From Chionoecetes opilio (lineage: Eukaryota > Arthropoda > Malacostraca > Decapoda > Majidae), in the NCBI GenBank assembly GCA_016584305.1, contig JACEEZ010012708.1, positions 1 to 64,000 of the forward strand: DNA of 64,000 nt, read 5' to 3'. This document shows positions 21,746 through 33,451 of this stretch, piece by piece. A model generated the notes under the pieces. That model did no database searches. It was not told the DNA's origin and saw only the letters and a list, made by a program, of their open reading frames with translations. Positions within the stretch are counted from its first letter, which is position 1, and each line of letters starts with the position of its first letter. The position numbers were made by a program, and so were the translations under genes.

Positions 21746-24700
21746 TTTAAACGGGTATTACACGGGCACTTTTCTGTCAGTAAGAGTGCTCAGTGAGAGT
21801 TTGGGGATTTTTCTCAATGAAAGCCTTTTTTGGTTGAAAACAGGGAAAAACTTCGAAGCTATTTTTGCTCGCATTTTTAGTGAGCAAAAACGTTTAGTTA
21901 TAAAGGACAAAATTTGTGGATGACTAATATTTTTTGCAAGATCATTTTTTTTAAAACCTCAAAAAGACATCAACATGCCCGCTGATGGACAGAGAGATGG
22001 GAAAACTTACGATGATTAGTTTAGGCACATCTACAAAATGGAAACTATAAACCCTTATTTTTTAAAAAAAAATTAAAAAAGAAAACCCAAAACCAACCCT
22101 TAAAAAAAAGAACCCTCCCTTTAATTTTTAACCCTTAACCACAAAGGGGTTTACCTTCCCTTTAACTTTTAATTAAAAGCCAAAAAAAAAGTTTTTACCC
22201 CCAATTTTTAAAAAAAAGGGGAAACCCAACCTCCCAAAACCTTACCCCGAAAGCCCCCAAACCCCCAAGTGTCCAAAAACCCTTTTTTTTTTGAAAAAAA
22301 TTTGGGTCCAACCCAAAAAACCCTTTTTAAATTAAAAAATAAATTGATTTCCACCTTTATTTGGTAAAAATCCGGGGTTTTTGTAAAGGCGCAAAAAAAA
22401 AATTTTCAAAGGGGCTACAAAACCTTTTTGGTAAAAAATGGGAGTTTTTCCTTTAAACCCCCAATTTTAAAATTTTTCGGCCCAAATGTTTTTAAATGGG
22501 GAATTTTTTTTTTGGCGAAGTAACCAAAAAAAATTTTTTTTTAATAATTTGAAACCAAACCCTAAATGGAAGGGTTCCTAAAAAAGGGAAAAAAACCCTT
22601 TTAATTTTAGGGGCCCCAAAATTTAATTATTGGTTTAAAAACCGGGGTTTAGGAGGGGGAATTAACATTTTAAAGGGGGTTGGGTTTTAAAACCAAGGAG
22701 GTTATTTCCCCAAAAAAACCCTTTTGAAAATTTCCGGAATTTTTTTTGGAAAATTTTTTTGGGGAATCAATAAAAACCCCTTCCCAAAAAATTTTTTTGG
22801 TTTGGTTTTTTTGGGGCGAAAAAAAAATCTTCCCCCCAAACCACTACACTTTAATTAGCTAGAATTGGGAAAAAGCCCAAGGAAAATTGTAACAGCCAAA
22901 AAGGGATGATGACTTTTGTAAGGGGCAGACGGAATTAAAATTACAAAATTGGGAAGTCCTTTAAATTTGGGCCTAAAAAAGTCGGGGCCATTGGGCCCCA
23001 AGTGGGGGGTACCCCTATTTTGTTTGAGGGGCCGGGGGGGGGCGGGCGGCTAAAAACATTTGAAGGCCCATTAGAAGGGGGACCTGGAAAATTTCTAAAA
23101 CCGGGTTGGTTTTTAAGGAAAATTGGAAATTTTTAATACAAAAAATTCCCCGGGGGCCTGGAGTTTGGGGGGGGGTTCACCAAATTTTGGGAAAACCAAA
23201 ACTGATTAATTCCCTGAGGGAAAAAATTGCCAAAGGCCGAAATTGTGAAGAAATTACATTTTTTAATCAATTTAAAAAATTAAGAAGTTATTGGTTTTTA
23301 AACAATTGAAAATTTTTCGGGGCTAATTTCCCTTAAAGGGAGGGCCTGGAAGGGACTAAGGGATTTTTGTAAAAAGGAAAAAAATTCTAAGTGTCAGTGG
23401 GGGGGTAAAAACCCCCAATTAACAGAAATTGGAACAAAAGGGGGCCCAAAAATCCCAAAATTTTTTAATCCAAAATTATTTAAATAAAAAATTTAAATTT
23501 AATATAAACCTTAATAATTTAAAAAAAATTTTTAAAAATTTGATTTAATGCCTTCTGCCCACATTTTTAAACCATTTAAAATAAAATTCATTTAATGGGG
23601 GTTAATGAAATTTTCCCCACATTAAAACTAAAAAAGGGAAAAAATTTTCCAAAAATGCCCAAATTTAATCAAATTATTAATATAAAAATATATAATATAT
23701 AATTATAATATATATATATTTTAATATATAAAATTTTATTATAAAAGATATAAAATTATATATATATATATATATATATTATTATATATATAATATATAT
23801 AAAAATAAAATTTTTTAAAAACCAAAATTTGAAAAATTTGAAAATTTGTTTTAAATTTTGAATTTTTAATACTTCATAATGAATGTCCCTTAAAAATTAA
23901 ACAATGCAATTTTTTCAAATTAAAATTTTATAATCTATTATATATTTAATATTTTTATATATATTATATCCTCCCCCTAAAATATATATATAATTTTATA
24001 TATATATATAAAAATAATATATATATTATAAAAAACTAAGGTTCCCCCCCTTTCAAAACCCCCCTTGTTTGCCCATAAAATCTAATGAAAACCCTTTATT
24101 CCCAAGTTAGAAAACATTTTTGTATATTTATCATTTTTATAAAATTTTCCCAGTTTTTTATGGACTGCTTCAAAAATTTTGTTTTTTTTTCCCACGGATT
24201 TTTATCGAGCCCTATATCTTCAGGTGCCGGTGTGGAAATTCCCAAGTTTTTAATGCCACAGTGGGGAAATTGGTATTTTTCCCAAACCCACGAATATTGT
24301 CAAGAAAAAGTAAAGGAACCCCAAACCCTCCCCAATGCAAAACTTTAAGTGCACCCACAGTGAACCCAGGTTTTCCCGGGGGCGTGTGTTTTAAAACCCC
24401 TTGGGTTTTGGGGGTTGCCTTCCTAAACATCCCGGACCCCAAATGGTAACCTCCCCAGTCAAGGGGCCCAACATGAGTAGGTTTTCCCAATAAAAACTTA
24501 TTAAAACAATATACTTTTATTTTTTGAAAAATTTGGGAAATCAGTAAATTTTCCATGTTGTAAAAAAAACAGTGGCCCAATTGTTTTGTTTGTTTGTTTT
24601 AAATGCCAAAAAAGGTGAATTCCCAGACACCCAGAGGTCATAGGGGAAACTATGGAAAAGCATATAAAGGGGGGGGGTTTAAAAAGAAAAAAAGGGGAAA

Positions 24701-24899
24701 CGATGAGGAAGGGGAAAGAAGGGAAATGTTACAGCGGGATGGTTCTATCAGATGTTCATCAGAAAAAACTGATGAATTCACTTTAAATTCAAGGGTAATA
24801 GGACAACCCCCTGTAAAAAAACTTTTTGGGGAAAAACACCACAGTTACACATTGTTTTTTGACACCCAAAATTTTTCCCCTTTGGGCAGTCAGTTACAT
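21746..24899. other. Homopolymer-inflated stretch, A/T-rich, no genes
   Basis: Nearly all bases between about 22,050 and 23,650 occur in runs of two or more. Recognisable blocks from 13.05-13.4 kb reappear at 22.35-22.6 kb with expanded runs. 23,670-24,040 is TA-rich microsatellite-like. Open frames (for example 24,085-24,450) are short and match nothing I recognise. I treat this as error-prone repeat sequence. Confidence 0.6.
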
Positions 24900-25910
24900 G
24901 CAATCAATCAATCATTTTGGGGGATACGGGCCCAAAAGGGGGCGTCGCCTTGCCCACCCTCGGCCGGCCCCCTCCCCAGTAAGCCCCCAAACACCTGGAC
25001 CCGTCTTAAAACCAGGAACCTTTAAAACCCCAAAGGCTTTGCCTCCTCGGCGCGCCCCGGCCCCCATTTACCCGGCCTCCCGCGACTCAGCAAAGATTAC
25101 TGGGATCATCGGCAAAAAAAAAAGATCAGTTTATCTTGGGGTTTCCGAGGGGTGCTCCCCCAATCACTTTTTCACCAAATTTGGGCCCAAATTTCCCCGT
25201 CCATACAAGTGTTAAAAGTGATGGGGGAGGGCGCCCCTTTCCCCAATCCTTTTTTTACAGGAAAAAAGCTGATATACTACCTCCCCCACACTTCCTGCAC
25301 CTCAGTCCCAGAGTAACAAAACCCGTTTTCAAACAAAAAGTCCTTGCAGGAAATCCCGCAAAATCGCAGAAAATCCAAAAGGGATCACGATGCAACCCAG
25401 TCAAACGCCTTCTTGGATCAAAAATAGGTTGCAAGCATCCCTGTCAAACTCCCCGTCGGCGTTCCACCCGGACACAAGCGCTAGGGTCGGTCCGTTTTTT
25501 GGGCTTTCCAGGTGTGAACCCCGGGCTGCTGAGGGCCCCTGATGCTTCAGCAATGACTGGTGGGTCAGTGGAGAAAAAGTGGGCAAGCAAACCTTTCCTA
25601 GCACGCTGGGGCAGTGTAAAACCGGGTAATTTTTGCAGTCCTACCCGGGCCCCCTTTTCCCTTTTTCCCAAAAGGGAGACCAGCCCCCTTTTCCGTTTGG
25701 AGGAATGAAACCCGATTGCCACACGGCATCAGGACAAATGCAACCCGGGATCTGGCCTCCCCCCCCGTTTGAGGGGCCCCCCGCACTGATATTACAAACA
25801 CCCGCTGCCCTTCCCCCCCCCTCAAAATTTGCTACAGCCTCTCTGACTTCACAAAGAGGGGTGCGGTTTTGCAATGGGAGGATCGGCTCCACTACCCAGA
25901 CAAAGGGAAA
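24900..25910 (-). pseudogene. LINE reverse transcriptase relic
   Basis: Non-LTR retrotransposon polymerase readable on the minus strand across several frames. From about 25,890 downward: EVREAVANFEGG and AAGVCNISA (fingers region of a common animal LINE), then AVWQSG-IPP near 25,720, a KAFDWV-like RT motif near 25,400, EVQEVWG and SFFPVKKG near 25,280, a GAPLGNPKI and FFADD catalytic-box remnant near 25,150-25,100, and EEAKPLG plus LKTRVQVFGGLLG near 25,000-24,950. LINE RTs copy RNA into DNA at a nicked target using a conserved FADD aspartate pair. At least five frameshifts make it non-functional. Both endonuclease and C-terminal parts are missing. Confidence 0.75.
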
Positions 25911-27189
25911 CTTACCCGAAAAGGGAAAAAAGGGGTTTCGTTTTAAATCGAAATAAAAAAAATGGCATGGTTATTAAACCCAAAACACAAAAAATCACAA
26001 AATTTCCCCGGGAAAAAGATTATTTTTGATATATTGTTTGGGCATAAAGTTCAGGCCCATTATTTCAGCAAAAAAATTTGGTAATCTTTTCAAAATTCCA
26101 AAAAAAACACAAGTTTGGTTTCTGATGGTGTGAAGGTTTTTTTGGGCGGGCATTCAGAAAACTATGTAAAATTTTGATGCACCAAAGCTACTGGGTTTTG
26201 GTAAAAAAATTTAAAACTAAAGAAAAAAGGCAAAAAGTAATCAAGTGATTGACAAGAAAAAAAAAGGTCAGATTTTTTTTAAAACCCCCAAAAAAACTAA
26301 TTTAGAAAAAATATAGTTTTATCCCGAAAATAGTGTCAAAAAAAAACAAATCTTAACCAAAAAATACCATTTTAGTTTCCCTTTTTGCCCTTAGGTCTGG
26401 AAAGGGGCTTATTGGTAAGGGAGGGTTTGTAATACTTTTTTTTTTTGGGGGGGGTGGGGGGGAAGGGGGGTTTTTTAGAGGGGGGGGGAAAGGCAAACAT
26501 CTCTCCCCCCCTTTATAATGACTTTTGGAGGTATCTGAAAATATCTGTGAAGGTTGGAGAAAAAAAAAACGGGAAAACTGCCCGTTTAAAAAAAACACCC
26601 TAGTGGCCCCTAAATATCCTGACATAATGCCCCCCCAAACCCCCCCGCTAGTTAACTGACGAACCCGGTTTATTGATTTCGCAACCTAAACTTTCTGAGG
26701 GGGTTTGTTCCCCCCGGGGCCCCCATTGTGTCATTTTTCATTTTCCGGGCGCTGTTTTAGGGGTTAGAAATACGCCCCAAAAAATTTTTTGGGAAAAAAT
26801 TTCCGTAGGGAAAAAACCGTATTTTTAACCCCTCAAATTATAGACCTGTTTATTTTCTGTAACCTTGGGAAATGTCCCCCAAAAGGAATTATCGTGCGGG
26901 CAACGAGTGTTTTTCCAAATTTTTCACGTCGGCCCTTTTGTTCCGATTTTTGGCGACTGTTTTCCGGGTTTTTTAATTTGGGTGTTTTAATTTTCAAAAT
27001 ATTCCCTTTCAAACTTTTTCTGGAACTATTGCCGGGAAAAAAGGATAAAAATTTCCCAGCGTTTGCAAAAAAAGCGAGTGCAAAAGGGGATATAAAATTA
27101 AATAACGTAACCCCCCCCTTTTAACTCCCAAAATAACCCCACCTTTTAACCCAACTTAAATCAAAATTTGCATTAAAATGGATCCCCCG
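25911..27189. other. Unassigned homopolymer-rich stretch
   Basis: Long A, C and G runs, with GGGG/CCCC-rich tracts near 26,450 and 26,630. Nothing interpretable was found. Confidence 0.4.
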
Positions 27190-27610
27190 GCAAAAGGAAC
27201 CAATTTAGGGGATGCAGGTCATAAGAGGAAAAAGAGGGAAAAAATGAGGAAATATTTCCTTTACACGTTTACCCCTTTTAAAACCCCCGTAAACTTACGG
27301 TTAGGGTTGTGGGGTTTCTATGAACCCTTAGTAAAACCTTTTTGTGGGAAACACAATGCGGGGGATTTTTTTAAAAATCCTATGGTTAGTTTTTAAAAAC
27401 TACAGCCAAACGTCTTCACTCAGAAAAACCCCCTCTACAAAGAGTTTGGGGGGTATGCGCCCCTAAACACTTGCCTTTCCCTCCCAAAAAAAGATTTCAT
27501 AAACTCCCCAAAAATAAGTATTTTTGACGGAAGCTCATTGAGAGAATGTTTTTTAAAATTTAATAAGGGAAAAAAGAAAACCCCAATCCCCAAATTTTGT
27601 ATGGAATTCT
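27190..27610. repeat. Copy of the repeat at 1.98-2.17 kb
   Basis: GATGCAGGTCATAAGAGG, AAACACTTGCC and GAAGCTCATTGAGAGAATG follow the order seen at 1,995-2,140. The section 27,330-27,425 matches 13,450-13,560 and sits inside it. Confidence 0.65.
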
Positions 27611-28259
27611 GGTCCCAGTGTAAAATAAACTTTTTTTTCTTCCACACCCCCCAGATCCCTTCAATCCCCTAAAAATTTTAAAATGGGGGGGAGATGGCCC
27701 CCCCCCCCAAAAACGACCCCCTGGGAAACCCCCCAAAATTATAATATGGTTTTAAGACTAAACTAACCCCACTATAACCCCAACCTAAACCCCACTAAAA
27801 ACCTCCTAGCGAGACATTCCAAAAAAATAAAAGACTAAACCCAACCCTTTTTCCAACCAACCTGGAAAATTTTAGTTTTTTCCTGCAATTAGATTAGATC
27901 GGAGCTTTTTTGGGAAAAAGGGTTTGGTAAAGGGTTTGTAATAAATTTTTTGGGAGTCCCCAAGGGGGGGGTTTAAGGGGGGGATCCCTCCCTCACTTTA
28001 TAAATTTCGTTTTAGAAGTATTTGAAGGGGTATGTGAAGGCCTGTCCCCGGGTGAAAGATAAAATAATAATAATAAGGACGGGGAAAGGGCTCTAGAATT
28101 TTACCAGGGAAATTAAAATCGGCAACAGTTCCAAATCCCCGCAAATAATCAGATCGCAATTTGGGTGTTTTAACTACGGCCCTTTTAAAGCATTGAACGC
28201 AGTAAAATAAAAAAGGTTTTTTATTCTAGGGTTTGCCCATTTCTCCCCCTCTCCCAAAA
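27611..28259. other. Unassigned homopolymer-rich stretch
   Basis: C- and G-run rich sequence including a short CTAACCCC-type degenerate telomere-like patch near 27,760. No gene. Confidence 0.4.
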
Positions 28260-28870
28260 AAACAAGCTTGGGGACCTGGGAGAATCGGGGTATTTTGGTG
28301 GGGTCCCAAAAAAAGCGTCCCCAAAAAACATAGTTTTTGAGTTTTTGGGGGGTTTAAAAAAAAATTTAAAAGAATAGGGAAAAAATTTTTTGGATTTTTC
28401 TGAGTCAAGAAAAGGGGTTTGCTGCCGATTTCCCCACCAAAAGATGACCGAAGTGTCGAGAAACCCCCCCCAAACCCCCCGCTAGGAAGGTTTGGTTAAT
28501 TTGTTTAGGTTAGGGTAGGTTTAAATTTTTTTTGGCTAGGTTTTGATTTGGTTAGGGGTTTGGTTAGATTTGGTTTGGGTTTGGTTTTGATTTGGTTAGG
28601 TTTTTCGGACCAAAAACCCGGGGGGTCAAACCCCATTGGTTTGGTTTTAAGTTAGGCAAATTTTCTAGATATAAGGGAAAATTTCCCTAGATCTAGGGAA
28701 CTTTTTCCCCCTCCAAAAACTCTTAAAAATTTGGGGTTTTCCCATGCATTTTGTTCCCACCCGAAAAACCTTCCCACAAAATCCCCAAAATTTTTTTGGG
28801 GGGGAAAAAGGGGGGAGTATGGGAAAAACTATAAATTTTACCCTAAAAAAAGCCCACTAATAAGGGGGGA
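28260..28870. repeat. Dispersed repeat, copy 2 (partner at 8.92-9.91 kb)
   Basis: AGCTTGGGGACCT, TTTCTGAGTCAAG, GATGACCGAAGTGTCGAG, CCCGCTAGGAAGG and GGGGGAGTATGGG occur in the same order as in copy 1. TTAGG-like units (28,500-28,610) occupy the same relative place as the TTAGG tract of copy 1, but the 34-bp array is absent. Confidence 0.7.
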
Positions 28871-29390
28871 AAAGGACTCTAGAATTTTTCCCCAAACCCC
28901 CCGGGAAAACAAAAAGCCCCAAGAGGTATGATACTGATAAAACCCATTGACAGGCTTACCTTAAAATTTCTTTTCCCCCTTCCTGACGCGATCGAGGGGC
29001 GTTTAGGAGCGGGGGGTCCCAGTTTGCTGAGCAGGGGGCGGGGAGGGCTGAACGTGCGTGAGTACCTCGGGCTCCCCCAAACCCTGCCCTCAGGAGTCCC
29101 GGCAACTTGGGACAGGGCCAGGGGGGGGGGTCCAAATTCTTAGCTCTTGTTTTTTGGGCGAACAAGATGGAGCAGGTGCCCCCGGGAGATTGGGCGGGAC
29201 CTGGAAATTATCCTTCAAAACCAATTTCGCTCATTTCCCCATAGACACTTTCATCCGTTTTGTGCAATCCCGCGGAAGTGATCACTACAAATCCTTGCAA
29301 AATGTCAACTTTTCCCCTTTTCCAATTTTATCTTGTTCCCCCCGAAAAAACCTCTTCCCCTACATTTTAAAAGTTTTTTGGGTTTCAGTA
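28871..29390. other. Unassigned stretch with GC-rich core
   Basis: 28,980-29,215 is GC-rich with G runs. Frames on both strands are open for 60-130 codons only because of composition. No product recognised. Confidence 0.35.
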
Positions 29391-29780
29391 GGAAACTTGT
29401 GGGAAAAATTCTCTCGAAAGGCCAGCTGTCTTGCTGCACCCATAAAAAATGCATGAAACTTGGGCATATGCAAAATAAATCAATCAGAAACACCCAAAAA
29501 TCTTCAAGTACTATATATATCTCCTGTGTTTACATCCCTCTGAATCTGCGGGCGGGATAGCTTTCCCTATTCCTACGCACCGAGCCTGATCTTGAGTTGG
29601 CCGCATCGTCTGGAGTATTTTGGAGAACTCGGGGATTTTGCAGATTTTGATTGCGGATTATTTAAAAGCGGCTGACTGGATGCAAAAAATGACGACGTAT
29701 TGTTTTATTATACCCCGTTAATGGCTATGATTTTATTGCATTAAATCAGGAATGATTGAAATGGTCTGGGACCCACTTTA
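29391..29780. repeat. Copy of the repeat at 13.85-14.22 kb
   Basis: CTCGAAAGGCCAGCTGTC, ATCTTCAAGTACTAT, GAACTCGGGGATTTTGC and AATGGCTATGATTTTATTGC match 13,855-14,200 in order. Confidence 0.8.
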
Positions 29781-29784
29781 ACCC

Positions 29785-30110
29785 CAAAGTAATACCTAAC
29801 CTAACCTTAACCACAAAGGGATACCTAACCTAACCTAACCTAACCTTAACCACAAAGTATACCTAACCCTTTAAACCCCAAAGGTATACCTAACCTAACC
29901 TAACCTTAACCACAAAGTATACCTAACCTAACCTTAACCACAAAGTATACCTAACCTCCAACCTAACCTTAACCACAAAGTATACCTAACCTAACCTAAC
30001 CCTTAACCACAAGTATACCTAACCTTAACCACAAAGTATACCTAACCTAGCCTAACCTAACCTTAACCACAAAGTATACCTAACCTAACCTAACCTAACC
30101 TAACTGGACT
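29785..30110. repeat. CCTAA telomere-like composite array
   Basis: About ten units of CCTAACCTAACC joined to TTAACCACAAAGTATA. CCTAA is the complement of the arthropod TTAGG unit. The insertion of a fixed ACAAAGTATA block makes this a derived interstitial array and not a chromosome end. Confidence 0.88.
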
Positions 30111-30284
30111 TAGAATTTTTTGAGGCACCTCATATTTCATAGCGGCCGGTGGGGTTAACCAAGGCTGAGCGCACGCTGGAACCTTTACAGATGTGAAGTA
30201 CAATAAGCATACAATACAGTGCGGTAGTTCATTTCAGTCAAAGCCGGAAGGATGAGTTCCAAAGTATTTCCCTATTTTTTCTTG

Positions 30285-30530
30285 GCCTACAATAGGTGCT
30301 TGTTCTAATGGAGAGGTTTATTTTGCGCAACCCCCCCCCCCAAAAAAAAATATGTAATAATGAAACCTAACCTAACCTTATAGGTTTTAATGAAACTTAA
30401 CCTAACCTTAAAGGTTTTAATGAAACCTAACCTAACCTTAAAGGTTTTAATGAAACCTAACCTAACCTTATAGGTTGTAATGAAACCTAACCTAACTTTA
30501 ACCACAAAGTATACTTTTTTTTTTTTTTTT
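30285..30530. repeat. Inverted partner of 3.27-3.45 kb, with 30-bp CCTAA units
   Basis: GTGCTTGTTCTAATGG, TTTGCGCAA, then about five units of AATGAAACCTAACCTAACC plus TTAAAGGTTTT. It mirrors the TTAGG segment at 3.3 kb on the other strand. Confidence 0.8.
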
Positions 30531-30656
30531 TTTTCTTTTTTTTTCTTTTTTGCGCAAAATAAAGCTATCTCCATTACAACAAGCACCGCTTATTAGGAAG
30601 CGCTATGATCATTTGTATCATTACCGCACTCAGGTCTGTATGCATTTTGCTCATCA

Positions 30657-30752
30657 AAACAGATCACCGTGTAATAGTTTCGTTGAGCAGCTCAGTGAAA
30701 TCTGCTCAGTGAGCAGCTGCTCACTGAGCAGAAAAGTGCCCGTGTAATAGCG
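30657..30752. repeat. Perfect 30-bp palindrome in a short repeat unit
   Basis: CTGCTCAGTGAGCAG (30,702-30,716) is followed without spacer by its reverse complement CTGCTCACTGAGCAG (30,717-30,731). CCGTGTAATAG occurs on both sides, at about 30,667 and 30,741, in direct orientation. A related piece (TATTACACGGGCACTTTTCTG region) lies at 21,755-21,800. Confidence 0.75.
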
Positions 30753-30759
30753 CCTTTAC

Positions 30760-31227
30760 TGAATGAAGTTTTAATTTTCAGTGATTGCATTTGTTTATAT
30801 ATTTGCTTCCTCTTATCTGAGGAAATCTTTGTATTGAAGTCGTCATCGGTATAGCTGGTATTTCATAGTAGCCTACTATTTAGCCTATAATTAACTTGAG
30901 CTTATCTAGAATGGAAATTCATTCTCACACAAAATGCACCATGCATATATGGTGAGCAGCTAGTTGGTGGAAGTAAAAAAATCTGCTCTAGCCGACTCTT
31001 AATTGTCACTTTAAATTTAGTCTAGACTACGGTAGCCGTTCCTATATGCCCTATAGTGAACCTGGAACTGTTGAGTACAGTAAGGTTTTATGTTTGAAAT
31101 GTAATGTACACATCCTAAGGATGCAGAAACTGCCGGATGCTAATTTGCATTTGTTGAGCAATTTGCATAATTGACCCTAATTAGCATATTCGTATTATCT
31201 TCCTTATTAAGCCGCCTATAGATTTTT
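30760..31227 (+). repeat. Left arm of long inverted repeat
   Basis: Aligns as reverse complement to 33,452-33,917 with only scattered substitutions and few indels, much cleaner than the repeats at 18-29 kb, which suggests recent origin or gene conversion between arms. Confidence 0.85.
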
Positions 31228-32205
31228 TTAAGAAACTGACGCATAGGAGAGTGATATGTTGAGTGATTAATGTAATCATTACTGAATATATATAAGCACA
31301 CTCGATGAGAGACGAATCTTCTTATTATATTGTATTGATGCATGATGGAAGAGCTCTCCCACGAGAGAGATGTCAAGATATGAAGAATGAAGTAAGATGA
31401 GAGACAGGAGGAGTGTGGATAGACTGATGGAGTAGCTCCTGTGGTAGTGTGCTGAGTGGAGGAATGACAGTCGTGTGGCTGAAAGTGTAAAAATAATTCT
31501 TGGAGGGCGCGCATGATAGGATTATCCTGTAGTCATTGCCTGTAATTCACTTTATTTTTTTCAGGTATCCAATCCATCCGTCCCTTATTGCTTTCTAACA
31601 TAAATTTTCTACTAGACTGAGGCGGTGGAACTGGTCTATAAATAAACGGGTCGGCTTTATTTCTCCCTTTAAATATGGGAACGAAATTTACTCTCTTACA
31701 CTAGAGGTACTTTATGCCTTACGTCAGTCAGTAAGCATGTAAGTAGACTGTTTTAGTTTTCCAACAATTGTCCCCCATATTCCTTCAAAATCCAAATGAA
31801 AACAGACATCTGGGCATGGACTTTTCCTACATCTTGATTAATTTCCAACAGTTTAATTAAGAACCTCCTACAAAATAACTTGTATATCTCTCAGCACTGT
31901 ACCCTTTTTTCACACCCTCTCTTACCTCGAATTAATCTTCCATCGTAAAGTGCCATATGACCTCCGATGTCTGGCACATTTTCCCTTTTTTAGCATTAAA
32001 TTAATCTTCCATCGTAAAGACCTCTTGTGTGCATGTGATACTATAATACCTCTTGTAGCATACAGGGCCCTGAGCTATTCTCGTGGTCGTGGTGTATATG
32101 ATTGATCAATTTATTCCTTAAATTGATGCACACTTTGCCACTATCACTTCTAGGCCATTCCAGGCATCTAAGTTTCTATTGGGAAAGCTGTACTTGTGTT
32201 ACTCC

Positions 32206-32666
32206 TACCGTAGATAACACTAAAGTCGCCAGGACTGTTTTTTTCTATGTACAGACGTGTAGTGGCGTTAATACTTACATTTCTACATCCATGATTTCAG
32301 GAAAGTTAGAAGGGGCTATCTGGAAAGTCTGTCATTTTGTGTCTGCATCTGTGTCATAAGAGATATGGCTATAAATGATCAAATTACAAAAATATCAACA
32401 GAGTAGCGACCAACAATAAGGTCGCCCTCTAGGGTTTAGTATTTACTGAGTGTACTCCCGACGTCGTCGTCGCGCGAAAAAAAAAAATGCAAAATTTGAA
32501 ACCGTATATACATGCAGATACAAAGCATAAACAACGCTGAAACAGGGTAGATTATACAGTCATGATATAAACTACTGTGTATTATCTTTAGTGGCACATA
32601 CAAATTAGTAGCGATGCTATAATTCGTAATATTTGGCGGCTGGCGACTATATTGTTATCTACGGTA
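32206..32666. mobile_element. 461-bp MITE with TACCGTAGATAACA ends
   Basis: Terminal repeats TACCGTAGATAACAC-TAAAGTCGCCA (left) and the reverse complement TACCGTAGATAACAATATAG-TCGCCA (right). One end of the same family occurs at 16,950-17,120 and at 20,985-21,150 (ACCGAGATAACAGTAAAGTC, CATGACTGT, TGTTTCAG). The block TCTACATCCATGATTTCAGG inside it, at about 32,280, recurs inverted at about 38,050. There is no coding capacity. Confidence 0.7.
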
Positions 32667-33451
32667 CATGTTTCTTTTCTCAACTTTTCCTTGTGTCCCT
32701 TCAAATACCCCGACTTTTTCTTCTCTTACTAGCAGGTTATTTCTGTCAACTTCTTCCAAGCCATTCATCTGTTAATACATATCTTGTTGTTAGGTTTTCC
32801 TCTCCCATTGTTCTTTTCCAAAGGTTGGCAGTTGTCTTTCCTCCTAGGTTAAATATTTCAACTAGACACCATCTTATTGCTAACCTTTGTATTTTTTTCT
32901 TTTTTTTTTACGTTGTTAATTTTGATGGGAAACCACAAAATTTATTTAAACTTCATAGTTTTAGTACCGAGTAGTTGGGAGAGCTGCCGCTTGTTATCTT
33001 TGTTCTTCATGATGGCTGCGTGTCCAGGTAAAGGTGAGGTCAAAGTCAACTGGTATGCAATTGATCCTTCCCCGGTTCTTCTGTGCCTCTCATGATCCTT
33101 TGCACTGATACCATCATACCGATCAAAAAGGACATCTCTACTTTGTAGTTGACCAGACGATTTTTCATTATTGACTCAAGTCAGACCATTTCCACGACAA
33201 CTCCATTGTGCACAGTGCTAATTGTTGATTTAAAGAACAAATATGTTGATTTAGAATATTAAATTCAAAACAGATTTTTGCTTTGATTTAGAACATATGC
33301 TATGTCAAATAGGGAATATATTCGTAATTTCGTGACATACCTAATCAATATGCTAATTAGACAATTTATGGACAAAATAAAAATATACACAGTAGCATCT
33401 TGCAGTTTTACATCATTGAAAACTTAAAACTTAGGTCTAGACACCCATAGG

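Noticed and set aside
24603..25708. Plus-strand frames of 129-190 codons
   Set aside because: They overlap the LINE reverse transcriptase that reads convincingly on the minus strand.
29785..30110. A true chromosome end
   Set aside because: CCTAA units are interrupted by fixed non-telomeric blocks and continue into other repeats on both sides.
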